From AA29 sp041481445 (lineage in GTDB: Bacteria; Acidobacteriota; Vicinamibacteria; Fen-336), in NCBI GenBank assembly GCA_041481445.1, contig JBGPBV010000091.1, positions 1 through 27,242 of the forward strand: 27,242 nucleotides of DNA, given 5' to 3'. The translations under genes and the position numbers were made by a program. Within the stretch, counting starts at the first letter, position 1, and every line of letters begins with the position of its first letter. The notes under the pieces are model-generated. The model saw only the letters and a list, made by a program, of their open reading frames with translations. It searched no databases and was not told the origin of the DNA. Below, in pieces: positions 14,354-23,170 of the stretch.

Positions 14354-15388
14354 TCAGCGCGTCCCGAGGATCTCGGCCAGGATGCCCGCGGCGCGCCCGC
14401 AGGCGGTGCCGTCCACGTCGTGATGGGTGACCATCCGGAGCGTCCGGACGTCCATCACGGAGGCGAGGACGCCGTGGCCGCCCAGAAGGGCGGCGAGGTC
14501 GGGCGCCGAGCGCCCCACCAGCTCCGCGACCACGATGTTCGTCCGGACGGGCAGCACGCGGACCCCGCGGCACCCGGCCAGCGCTTCGGCCAGGAGGCGG
14601 GCATGCGCGTGGTCCTCGGCCAGACGGTCGATCATCGAGTCCACTCCCTCCAGCCCGGCCGCGGCCAGGATCCCGACCTGCCGCATCCCGCCTCCGAGCT
14701 GCTTCCGGACGCGGCGGGCCTCCTCGATGAGGGCCCGGCTGGCGACGAGCACCGATCCCGCGGGTGCGCACAGCCCCTTCGAGAGCGTCACCATCGCGGT
14801 GTCGGCACCGGCGACGAGGGAGCCGAGCGGCACGCCCAGGGCCACCGAGGCGTTCCAGAGCCGGGCGCCGTCGACGTGGACGGCCAGGCCCAGCTCGTGC
14901 GCGGCCGAGATGGCGTCCCTCATGAGGCCGGGGTCGGCGACGGTGCCCCCCGCGAAGTTGTGCGTGTTCTCGAGGACGACCAAGCCGAGGTCCGAGCGCA
15001 TGTAGGACGGCGGCCGGCGCGCGGCGCGGATGTGGTCGGCGGTGAGGTGGCCGTCTTCGGTGCGCACGACGCGCGGCATCACCCCGGAGAGGACGGCCAT
15101 GCCCGCCAGCTCGAACTGGACGACGTGGCTGCGCTCCTCGGCCAGCACCTCCTGACCGGGCCGGGTCAGGAGGCGGATCGCGATCTCGTTGGCCATCACG
15201 CCGGTCGGGACCCACAGGGCGGCCTCGAACCCGAGCAGAAGGGCCACGCGCTCCTGCAGGCGGGCGACGGTGGGGTCCTCGCCGTAGACGTCGTCTCCCA
15301 CTTCGGCCTCCGCCATGGCGCGGCGCATGGCGGCAGTGGGCCGCGTGACCGTGTCCGACCGCAGGTCGACGACGGCAGGCTCGGGCAC
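14354..15388 (-). CDS. ltaE: low-specificity L-threonine aldolase
   Basis: 344 residues. A PLP fold-type I enzyme splitting L-threonine or allo-threonine to glycine and acetaldehyde. Hallmarks: the opening DLRSDTVTRPTAAMRRAMAEAEVGDDVYGEDP (9-39), WVPTGVMANEIA (59-70), ERSHVVQFE with the ring-stacking H88, LENTHNFAGGTV, HVDGARLWNA with D173 and R176, and the PLP lysine K204 in TLSKGLCAPAGS. The GTG start at 15388 gives the conserved DLRSDT at the expected distance. There is no Shine-Dalgarno. On the minus strand TAGCCT lies 6 nt before the GTG, another candidate leaderless start. The gene is 32 nt after the MFS stop and followed by a perfect hairpin. Confidence 0.95.
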   Translation of the reverse strand: MPEPAVVDLRSDTVTRPTAAMRRAMAEAEVGDDVYGEDPTVARLQERVALLLGFEAALWVPTGVMANEIAIRLLTRPGQEVLAEERSHVVQFELAGMAVLSGVMPRVVRTEDGHLTADHIRAARRPPSYMRSDLGLVVLENTHNFAGGTVADPGLMRDAISAAHELGLAVHVDGARLWNASVALGVPLGSLVAGADTAMVTLSKGLCAPAGSVLVASRALIEEARRVRKQLGGGMRQVGILAAAGLEGVDSMIDRLAEDHAHARLLAEALAGCRGVRVLPVRTNIVVAELVGRSAPDLAALLGGHGVLASVMDVRTLRMVTHHDVDGTACGRAAGILAEILGTR

Positions 15389-15394
15389 GGGCGA

Positions 15395-15400
15395 AGGCTA
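15395..15400 (-). promoter_or_regulatory. -10-like hexamer directly before threonine aldolase
   Basis: On the minus strand TAGCCT, then 6 nt, then the GTG start codon at 15388. It fits TAnnnT with the transcription start at the start codon. It lies in the 32-nt gap after the MFS gene. Weaker than the others because no TG extension is present. Confidence 0.35.
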
Positions 15401-15420
15401 GTGTGCGCGCCTCGAGAGTG

Positions 15421-16653
15421 TCAACGCGCGCGTCCGTCCAGGCCCGAAGGGAGGGGCACGCGTCGGAAGCGGGCGTAGAGCGAGAGGTCGTAGACGATCT
15501 TGAGCCCGCCCGCGAGCAGGAACGGCAGGCCGAAGGCGGCCCGGGCCAGCGCGAGGCCGGCCAGGACGGGCGAGAGGGACTGGGCCAGGCCGCGGACGGC
15601 GGTGGTGAGGCCGGCGGCCGGCGCCCGCTCGTCGGGCGCGACCAGCGCCATCGTGTACGACTGGCGCGTGGGCACGTCCATCTGCGAGAAGAGGTGGCGG
15701 CAGAGGAGGACGGCCGCGGCCAGGGGGAAGGACGGCATCAGGGCCACCGAGGCCAGCAGCAGGTTCGAGAAGACGTGGGTCGAAACCATGGTCGGGAGCA
15801 GGCCGAAGCGCTCGGCCAGGCGGGCCGCGGCCAGGAACGAGAGGGCGGAGAGCAGCTGGGTGCCGAAGAAGAGGCGTCCCAGCGCCTCGGGGCCGACCCC
15901 GAAGCGCAGGTCGAACCAGTAGACGAGCAGGCTCTGGGCCACGAACCCGCCGGCCAGGGCGTCCAGGGCCTGAAGTCCGGCGAGCTGGAGGACGATGCCG
16001 CGCGACTTGTGCAGGCCGAGCCACGTCGGCGGCGGCGCGGGCGCGGCGGAGCCACGGGCCGGTCCTCCGACGTCGCGGCGGAGCCCCGCGTACACGAGGG
16101 CGAGGGCGGCGCCTCCGGCCACATAGGCCCAGACGACGGCGCGCAGCGCGTCCTCCTCCGGCCAGGCGGCCGCGCCGGCCAGCCGCAGCCATCGGCCGGC
16201 GGCGAGGGCCCCCAGCGCGGCGGGGAGGAACCCGGCCACGTTGAGCCAGGCGAAGGCGCGCGTCTGCCGCCGGGCGGGGACGGTGTCGGGGAGGATGGCC
16301 ACCTCGAGCGGCGAGAACGGTCCCGCGTCCTGGCCGTTCGCGCTGACCACCGCCAGCACCACGGCGCCCAGCAGCCAGGCGGTGTCGCGCGCGAGGGCGA
16401 GGGCCACTCCGCCCACGACCATGGGGACGGCGGACGCGATCAACAACCGCCGGCGGCCCCAGCGCGGAGCCAGCGACGTGACGGCCATGGTCAGGAGCGC
16501 GTCCTCGACCAGGGTCGCCGTGAGGACGCCGCCCAGCGCGGTCGCGGAGAGCCCGCGCTCCTTCAGGAGCAGGGGCAGGGCGAGCGAGAGGGCCCCGAGG
16601 CTGAACGTCCGCACGGCACGGCCGGCGAAGACGAGCGCGCCGTCCCGGGTCAA
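15421..16653 (-). CDS. MFS transporter
   Basis: 410 residues, about 12 hydrophobic segments in two halves with a polar middle loop near 195-215 (GLRRDVGGPARG to APPPTW). A major-facilitator pattern is visible: PRWGRRRLLIASAVPMVVGG after the second helix resembles the family G-x-x-x-D/R-x-G-R-R/K loop, and AERFGLLPTMVSTHVFSN repeats the theme in the second half. SQMDVPTRQSYTMALVAPDERAPA in helix 10-11 is a recognisable signature of a bacterial MFS group of unknown cargo. The substrate cannot be named. TTG at 16653 is the furthest start; it lacks a Shine-Dalgarno, but a TACAAT box on the minus strand lies about 35 nt upstream. A GTG at the VRTFSLG position is an alternative. It is divergent from the amidohydrolase gene. 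Confidence 0.9.
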   Translation of the reverse strand: MTRDGALVFAGRAVRTFSLGALSLALPLLLKERGLSATALGGVLTATLVEDALLTMAVTSLAPRWGRRRLLIASAVPMVVGGVALALARDTAWLLGAVVLAVVSANGQDAGPFSPLEVAILPDTVPARRQTRAFAWLNVAGFLPAALGALAAGRWLRLAGAAAWPEEDALRAVVWAYVAGGAALALVYAGLRRDVGGPARGSAAPAPPPTWLGLHKSRGIVLQLAGLQALDALAGGFVAQSLLVYWFDLRFGVGPEALGRLFFGTQLLSALSFLAAARLAERFGLLPTMVSTHVFSNLLLASVALMPSFPLAAAVLLCRHLFSQMDVPTRQSYTMALVAPDERAPAAGLTTAVRGLAQSLSPVLAGLALARAAFGLPFLLAGGLKIVYDLSLYARFRRVPLPSGLDGRAR

Positions 16654-16688
16654 CGGCGAAAAGCGCGGCGTGTGGCCAAGGTGTCGTC

Positions 16689-16698
16689 ATTGTAGGAT
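16689..16698. promoter_or_regulatory. Overlapping divergent -10 elements between MFS and amidohydrolase genes
   Basis: ATTGTAGGAT. The plus strand reads TAGGAT (16693-16698), 20 nt before the amidohydrolase ATG and upstream of its AAGGAGG. The minus strand reads TACAAT (16694-16689), a near-consensus -10 about 35 nt before the MFS TTG. The two boxes share two bases. No -35 match seen. Confidence 0.5.
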
Positions 16699-16718
16699 GG
16701 CAGCCCCAAGGAGGCGCG

Positions 16719-18086
16719 ATGGACCTCGTTCCCTTCCGTGTCATGGCCGCGGGAGCGCTCGCCGCTCTTCTGGGCGGGCTCGGCTCGCCGTCCGCCACCG
16801 CCGCCGAGCCCGCGCCGGCCACGGTCGTGGTCCGGGCGGCCCGGCTCTTCGACGGCCGCGGCGAGGCCGCGGTGAGGAACGGCGTGGTCGTCGTGGAGGG
16901 AGGGACGATCAAGGCCGTCGGCAGCGGCCTGGCCACCCCGCCCGGCGCCCGCGTCATCGACCTCGGCGACGCGACCCTCGTGCCCGGCTTCATCGACGCC
17001 CACACCCACGTCACCGGCGAGTCCTCCGACAGCTGGCTCGCGGACACCGTGTCCGGGCTGCGGCGGAGCGTGCCGGAAGAGGCGATCCGCGCCACCGAGT
17101 TCGCGCGCCGCACCCTCATGGCGGGGTTCACCACCATCCGAGATGTCGGCAGCCGGGACTTCGTGGACGTCGCGCTCCGCAACGCCATCCGCGCGGGCAC
17201 CGTGCCCGGTCCACGCATGCTGGTCGCCGTCCACGCCCTGGGCGCGCGCGGGGGTCATTGCGACAACACCGGCTATCCGTACCAGCTCTTCGGGCCCGAG
17301 CCCGGCATCGCGGACGGCATCGCCTCCGGCCCCGACGGTTTCCGCGACGCCGTGCGCTTCCAGGTCAAGTACGGCGCGGACGTCATCAAGGTCTGCGCGA
17401 CGGGAGGCGTGCTCTCGTTGGCCGACGAGGTGGACACGCCGCAGGTCACCCAGGAGGAGATGAACGCGATCGTGGACGAGGCCCACCGCCTGCGCAAGAA
17501 GACGGCCGCCCACGCGCACGGCGCGGAGGGGGCGAAAGTGGCCATCCGCGCCGGCATCGACTCCATCGAGCACGGCTCGTTCCTCGACGAGGAGGCCCTG
17601 CGGATGATGAAGGAGCGCGGGACGTACCTGGTGCCGACGCTCCTGGCCGGAGAGTACGTGGCGGGCAAGGCCGCGGAGCGGCACTATCCGCCGGAGATCG
17701 CGGCCAAGGCGAAGGCGGCGGAGGCGGCCCGCTCCGCCACCTTCCGGAAGGCGCTGGCCCTGGGGGTGAAGGTGGCCTTCGGCACCGACTCCGCGGTGAG
17801 CCCGCACGGCATGAACGCACAGGAGTTCGCCCTCCTCGTCGCGCACGGGATGAGCCCCGCCGCCGCCTTGCGCACGGCGGGCACGGCGGCCGCGCTGCTC
17901 GGGATCGAGAAGTCGACGGGGACGCTGGAGGCGGGCAAGGACGCGGACGTCGTCGCGGTTGCGGGCGACCCGCTGGCCGACATCAAGGCGACCGAGAAGG
18001 TGGTGTTCGTGATGCGGGGAGGGACCGTGTACCGGAACGACGCGGCGGCCCGGAGCGATCTCCCCTCTCCGGCCACCAGGCCGTAG
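16719..18086 (+). CDS. secreted metal-dependent amidohydrolase (prolidase/Xaa-Pro-type)
   Basis: 455 residues, ATG with a near-perfect AAGGAGG site. The signal peptide runs to about residue 29 (hydrophobic AAGALAALLGGLG, then ATAA), so the enzyme is periplasmic or exported. It belongs to the amidohydrolase superfamily TIM barrels: VPGFIDAHTHV (H95, H97), the lysine to be carboxylated K224 in DVIKVCATGG, H265 in AAHAHGAEG, H285 in SIEHGSF, and the catalytic D357 in FGTDSAV. The C-terminal GTLEAGKDADVVAVAGDPL belongs to the small beta domain. This set and the length match the group that cleaves Xaa-Pro/Xaa-Arg dipeptides or imide-type bonds; the exact substrate is not readable. A membrane glycosyltransferase-like gene follows after 17 nt on the same strand. 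Confidence 0.93.
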   Translation: MDLVPFRVMAAGALAALLGGLGSPSATAAEPAPATVVVRAARLFDGRGEAAVRNGVVVVEGGTIKAVGSGLATPPGARVIDLGDATLVPGFIDAHTHVTGESSDSWLADTVSGLRRSVPEEAIRATEFARRTLMAGFTTIRDVGSRDFVDVALRNAIRAGTVPGPRMLVAVHALGARGGHCDNTGYPYQLFGPEPGIADGIASGPDGFRDAVRFQVKYGADVIKVCATGGVLSLADEVDTPQVTQEEMNAIVDEAHRLRKKTAAHAHGAEGAKVAIRAGIDSIEHGSFLDEEALRMMKERGTYLVPTLLAGEYVAGKAAERHYPPEIAAKAKAAEAARSATFRKALALGVKVAFGTDSAVSPHGMNAQEFALLVAHGMSPAAALRTAGTAAALLGIEKSTGTLEAGKDADVVAVAGDPLADIKATEKVVFVMRGGTVYRNDAAARSDLPSPATRP

Positions 18087-18103
18087 GCGGCCGATCGCGC
18101 GGC

Positions 18104-20008
18104 ATGGCTTCGGCGGGGAGGGCGATCGTCGCCGGCGCCACCCTGCTGCTGCTCGTCGCCCTCGACCTCGCCCGGCCCTACGCGGGTCCGTCCCTGCGTC
18201 CGTGGCAGTGGGCGGCGGGCCTGCTCGCGCTGGCCGTGCTCTTCGCCTGGCTGCGCACGCGCGACGGCTCCCGGCGCGAGCGCTGGCCGATCCTCGTCCT
18301 GGCCGCGCTCCTCGTCCCCACCTACGTCGATCACACGCGCCGCATCGAGATCGGCGATCCCGTCCACTACTACGCGCCGCTGAGGTCGGTCCTCTTCGAC
18401 GGCGACCTCGCCCTCGCCGACGACTACGAGCGGCTGGGCTGGGCGGGGCACGAGGGAGAGAACACCCAGCCCATCGGAGCCCCCCTCTTCTGGAGCCCGC
18501 TCGTGGTCCTCGTGCACCTGGGCCGCGAGGCGGCGCGGGTCTTCGGCCTTCCCGCCCCGGACGGGACGGAGCCGGTGTATGCGGCCGCGGTCTCGCTGGC
18601 CACCCTCGTCTACGGCGCGGCCGGGCTGTTCGTCCTCATGGCGGCCTTGCGCGCCTTCGTCTCCCCGGCGGCCGCGCTGTGGACCACCGTCCTGTGCTGG
18701 CTGGGCTCGCCCCTGCGGTTCTACCTGTCGGTCGTGCCCGCCATGGCGCACGGGATCGAGTTCTTCGCCACCGCCCTCGTCCTGTGGACGTACCTGCGCC
18801 TCCGGCGCGCGGAGCCCCTCGCGCTTCCGCGAGCGGCCGCCTGGTGCGGAGCGGCCTGCGGCCTGGCCTTCCTCGCGCGATCGCAGGACGGGCTCGTGCT
18901 GCTGCTGCCCGGCCTCGAGCTGCTCCGGAGGCTGCGGCGCGCGGGAGATCGGCCGCGCGCGCTGGTGGCGTCGGGCGCGCTCTTGGGCGCGTTCGCGCTG
19001 GCCGCGCTCCCCCAGCTCCTGGCCTGGCAGGCGGTGTTCGGGCGGCCCGTCCTGGTCCCGCAGGAGACCTTGCACGGCCGCGCCTTCATGGACCTCGGCC
19101 ATCCGCGCCTCCTCGACGCCCTGGTGGATGCGCGCGGCGGGCTCTTCGCGAGCCATCCGGTCCTGCTGGCGGCGGTGGTCGGGCTCCTCCTCCTCGCCCG
19201 GCGCGATCTCCGTTTCGTGGCCGCCGTAGTCCCCGTCCTGGTCGCGCAGTGGTACGTGAACGCGGCGGTGTTCGACTGGTTCCACGTCCGCCGCTACACC
19301 GGCCTCGTTCCCCTCCTGGCCCCGGGCCTGGCCGTGGTCGTGGCGCCGCTGGCGCGCCTCCCCCTCCTCGCCGCCGCCGTCGCCTTCTTCACCCTGCGCT
19401 ACGACCTGGCGGTGGATGCGCTGCGGCCGCTGCCGGGACGGCCGGTACCTGTCCGCGCCGCTCTCGAGCGCGTGGCCGACGACGTGGCCGTACGCGCATA
19501 CGCCCTGCTCGAGCCGCGCGCGCCGGGCTTGGCCGTGCGCCTCCTCGCCTCCTACACGGGTGAGCCGCTCCTCGACGGGGATTCGACCCGGATCGACCTC
19601 GGCGGCCGTCCCTCCCTCCTGCAGATCCCGGAGCCCGCGCGCCACCTCTCGGAGCCGGTGTTCGAGGACGGCGAGGCCGCGCGCTGGGTGACCGATCGGG
19701 ACGCGCGCGTGACCCTGCCCGTCGACGCGCCGGAAGGCGTGGTCCTCCGCCTCCGGGCGCGGCCGCTGGAGACCCCGGAGCCCCCGGCGATGGAGGTCGT
19801 CTGGAACGGCCGGCCGGTGGGTCGGGCGACCATGAGCGCGGGCTGGGCCGAGTATCGCTTCGACGTCCCCGCCGAGGCGATGCGCCGCGGCAACAACGTC
19901 CTCGAGCTGCGCTTCGATCGCGCGCCCATCTACCGCCGGGTGCGCGGAGCGGGCCCGCACGAGGTCCGCCCGGCCGCCCTCGGCGTGCTGCTCCTGAACC
20001 GGCGGTAG
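18104..20008 (+). CDS. polytopic membrane protein, GT-C glycosyltransferase-like
   Basis: 634 residues from ATG 18104. Residues 1 to about 460 carry roughly 11-12 hydrophobic helices (TLLLLVALDLA, LLALAVLFAWL, ILVLAALLVPTYV, and so on). A polar loop after the third holds RRIEIGDPVHYYAPLRSVLFDGD, where an Asp close to aromatic residues fits the catalytic acidic loop of GT-C enzymes (PMT/ArnT type) that use polyprenyl-phosphate sugars. The last 165 or so residues are non-membrane and rich in beta strands: TLPVDAPEGVVLRLRARP, MEVVWNGRPVGRATM, AEYRFDVPAEAMRRGNNVLELRF, like a jelly-roll sugar-binding module. I do not recognise a named family. It lies 17 nt after the amidohydrolase. A much longer reading of this frame upstream is a high-GC artefact. 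The second such protein at 23171 has a similar plan. Confidence 0.8.
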   Translation: MASAGRAIVAGATLLLLVALDLARPYAGPSLRPWQWAAGLLALAVLFAWLRTRDGSRRERWPILVLAALLVPTYVDHTRRIEIGDPVHYYAPLRSVLFDGDLALADDYERLGWAGHEGENTQPIGAPLFWSPLVVLVHLGREAARVFGLPAPDGTEPVYAAAVSLATLVYGAAGLFVLMAALRAFVSPAAALWTTVLCWLGSPLRFYLSVVPAMAHGIEFFATALVLWTYLRLRRAEPLALPRAAAWCGAACGLAFLARSQDGLVLLLPGLELLRRLRRAGDRPRALVASGALLGAFALAALPQLLAWQAVFGRPVLVPQETLHGRAFMDLGHPRLLDALVDARGGLFASHPVLLAAVVGLLLLARRDLRFVAAVVPVLVAQWYVNAAVFDWFHVRRYTGLVPLLAPGLAVVVAPLARLPLLAAAVAFFTLRYDLAVDALRPLPGRPVPVRAALERVADDVAVRAYALLEPRAPGLAVRLLASYTGEPLLDGDSTRIDLGGRPSLLQIPEPARHLSEPVFEDGEAARWVTDRDARVTLPVDAPEGVVLRLRARPLETPEPPAMEVVWNGRPVGRATMSAGWAEYRFDVPAEAMRRGNNVLELRFDRAPIYRRVRGAGPHEVRPAALGVLLLNRR

Positions 20009-20021
20009 GGGCGCCGCCCGG

Positions 20022-20558
20022 CTATCCGGCCGGTGTCGCCCCGCCGTTGCGGATCGCCCGGACCTGCTCGTCGCGGTCGAACACGATCATGTCGGTGGCC
20101 ACCGTGCGCGCGCCGAGCTGGCGCAGGAAGACCGTGACCTGGCCGCGGTGGTAGGTGGAGTGGTTGCCGAGGTGCTGCACGAGCTGCCAGAGCGGGTTCT
20201 CGAAGCGGACGCCTTCGGTCGTCTTGTAGCGGATGGTCGAGGAGGGGGCGTCCGGGCCCAGGCCGTCGAACCAGGCCTGCCGGTGCTCCTCGACGACCGT
20301 CCAGCGGTCGCGCACGGCGACGACGTCCGCGAACTCCGACTCGTCCATGCGCGGCGGCGTGGGCAGCCCCTTCCAGCGCTCCAGCCACACCAGCTCCGCC
20401 CACATCGTGTGGACGAGGGTGCCGCGCACGCCCCCATGGCTGCCGCCGAGGTCGCGCTTGAAATCGTCCACGGCCAGGGTAGCCACCGCGCGCATGACGC
20501 GGTGGTTGGCCCAGATCGTGTAGCGCAGGATCCGCGACAGGTCGTCCTTGTCCAGCAT
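20022..20558 (-). CDS. DinB-family metal-dependent protein
   Basis: 178 residues, ATG with GGAGG 5 nt upstream. A four-helix DinB/YfiT bundle: LVHTMWAELVWLERWKG gives H50, and QHLGNHSTYHRGQVTVFLRQLG gives H133 and H137, the usual three-His metal site. The family includes thiol (bacillithiol, mycothiol) transferases and many proteins of unknown role that respond to stress. The reaction here is unknown. It is convergent with the preceding glycosyltransferase-like gene (13-nt gap) and divergent from the tautomerase gene. Confidence 0.92.
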   Translation of the reverse strand: MLDKDDLSRILRYTIWANHRVMRAVATLAVDDFKRDLGGSHGGVRGTLVHTMWAELVWLERWKGLPTPPRMDESEFADVVAVRDRWTVVEEHRQAWFDGLGPDAPSSTIRYKTTEGVRFENPLWQLVQHLGNHSTYHRGQVTVFLRQLGARTVATDMIVFDRDEQVRAIRNGGATPAG

Positions 20559-20584
20559 GCTGTCCTCCCGGGCGCGAAGCGCGG

Positions 20585-20591
20585 TATTTTA
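20585..20591. promoter_or_regulatory. Symmetric -10 element between DinB and tautomerase genes
   Basis: TATTTTA is the only AT run in the 53-bp divergent gap. Plus strand TATTTT (20585-20590) lies 21 nt before the tautomerase ATG. Minus strand TAAAAT (20591-20586) lies 27 nt before the DinB ATG. Both genes have GGAGG sites between box and start. No -35 match. Confidence 0.55.
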
Positions 20592-20611
20592 CCGGCAACC
20601 CGGAGGCCGAC

Positions 20612-21001
20612 ATGCCCTTCGTCCGCATCACGCTCGCCCACGGCCGCTCCCTCGAGGACCGCCGCGCCCTCTCGGAGTCCGTGCACCAGGCGCTCATGGA
20701 GACGGCGGGCGTGCCCGCCGACGACTTCTTCTGCGCCGTCCACGAGGTGCCGCCGGAGGACTTCCGCTACGACCCCTCCTACCTCGGCATCACGCGCACC
20801 GGCGAGCTGGTGATCGTGCAGATCGTGCTCAACTCCGGCCGCACCACGGAGGTGAAGCGCGCCCTCTACGCCCGCATCGCGGAGAAGCTCGGCCAGCGGC
20901 CGGGGCTCCGGCACGAGGACGTCCTCATCAACCTGATCGAGGTGCCGCGCGAGAACTGGTCGTTCGGGAACGGGGTGATGACCTACTCGCCCGGGCCGTG
21001 A
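20612..21001 (+). CDS. tautomerase-superfamily protein
   Basis: 129 residues. Starts MPFVRITLAHGRS, so proline 2 becomes the N-terminal catalytic proline after Met removal, as in 4-oxalocrotonate tautomerase relatives. The chain is two beta-alpha-beta units fused, with the closing ENWSFGNG seen in the Tautomerase_2 group of about 130 residues. Members isomerise or dehalogenate small keto-enol compounds; the substrate here is not known. ATG 20612 has GGAGG 6 nt upstream. 32 nt separate its stop from gatB. Confidence 0.9.
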   Translation: MPFVRITLAHGRSLEDRRALSESVHQALMETAGVPADDFFCAVHEVPPEDFRYDPSYLGITRTGELVIVQIVLNSGRTTEVKRALYARIAEKLGQRPGLRHEDVLINLIEVPRENWSFGNGVMTYSPGP

Positions 21002-21018
21002 CCGGCGTCGGTCAATGC

Positions 21019-21024
21019 TAAGAT
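21019..21024 (+). promoter_or_regulatory. Extended -10 shortly before gatB
   Basis: TGCTAAGAT ends 9 nt before the gatB ATG. TAAGAT preceded by TGC fits an extended -10. The stretch between box and ATG (CGCCAGTCC) has no Shine-Dalgarno, so the mRNA would have a leader of only a few bases or none. Pattern only. Confidence 0.45.
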
Positions 21025-21033
21025 CGCCAGTCC

Positions 21034-22512
<1,479 letters not shown>

Positions 22513-22547
22513 GGGCACCGGGAGCGACAAGACAAGGAGCTGCAAGC

Positions 22548-23141
22548 ATGAGCGTACGACGTCTGATCCCGATCGCCGTCCTCGCCCTGGCCGCGCCGTC
22601 GGCCTTCGCCCAGCGGGCGCCGCGCGAGACGGTCACGGCCACCCTCAACGGCAAGAAGGTGACGGTGGAGTACGGCCGGCCCGCGCTGAAAGGCCGCTCC
22701 GTCAAGGACCTGCTCGCGCAGCTCCCCGCCAACCGCGTCTGGCGCGCCGGCGTCGACCAGGCCACCACCCTCACCACCGAGAGCGACATCCTGATCGGGG
22801 GCAAGAAGGTCCCCGCCGGCAAGTACACGCTGTACCTGCACGCCCCGGAAGGGGGCGCCGCCTACAACCTGCTCGTGAACCGCGACCTGGGCGTGCCGCT
22901 CAAGACGATCTTCGCGGCGGCGCCTCCCGATCGCGCCGACCTCCTCTGGCCGCACATCGAGGACTATCCGTCCATCCAGGACAAGGAGGTCGCGCGGGTG
23001 GCGCTCAAGTCCGTCGCGCCCGCCTCCCCCCTGGACCTCTTCCTGATCGGCATGGCCCCGGCCACCGGTGGCGCCTCCACCATCACTCTCACCTGGGGCG
23101 ACCAGAGCTGGACGACGGACATCAAGGCGGCAGGCAAATAG
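22548..23141 (+). CDS. DUF2911 family secreted protein
   Basis: 197 residues, ATG with AAGGAGC 7 nt upstream. Signal peptide to about residue 22 (RRLIPIAVLALAAPSAFA, cleavage before Q). The mature part matches DUF2911: a strand-rich start (VTATLNGKKVTVEYGRPALKGR), then VWRAGVDQATTLTTESDILIGGKKVPAGKYTLYLHA, and a closing ITLTWGDQSWTTDIKA. The function of the family is unknown; the pattern suggests a small beta-sandwich in the periplasm. It follows gatB by 35 nt and is followed 33 nt after its stop codon by a strong intrinsic terminator, so it is likely the last gene of the gatB transcript. Confidence 0.93.
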   Translation: MSVRRLIPIAVLALAAPSAFAQRAPRETVTATLNGKKVTVEYGRPALKGRSVKDLLAQLPANRVWRAGVDQATTLTTESDILIGGKKVPAGKYTLYLHAPEGGAAYNLLVNRDLGVPLKTIFAAAPPDRADLLWPHIEDYPSIQDKEVARVALKSVAPASPLDLFLIGMAPATGGASTITLTWGDQSWTTDIKAAGK

Positions 23142-23170
23142 CCGCGCCGGAGACGGGCGTTCGGACAGTC

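Noticed and set aside
16241..18103. N-terminal extension of the frame that holds the 18104 membrane protein
   Set aside because: It covers the MFS and amidohydrolase genes in a shadow frame; the true protein begins at ATG 18104 with a membrane helix.
20001..20018. Hairpin GGCGG / CCGCC between the convergent 18104 and DinB genes
   Set aside because: Only 5 bp with an 8-nt loop and no T-run; expected by chance at this GC.
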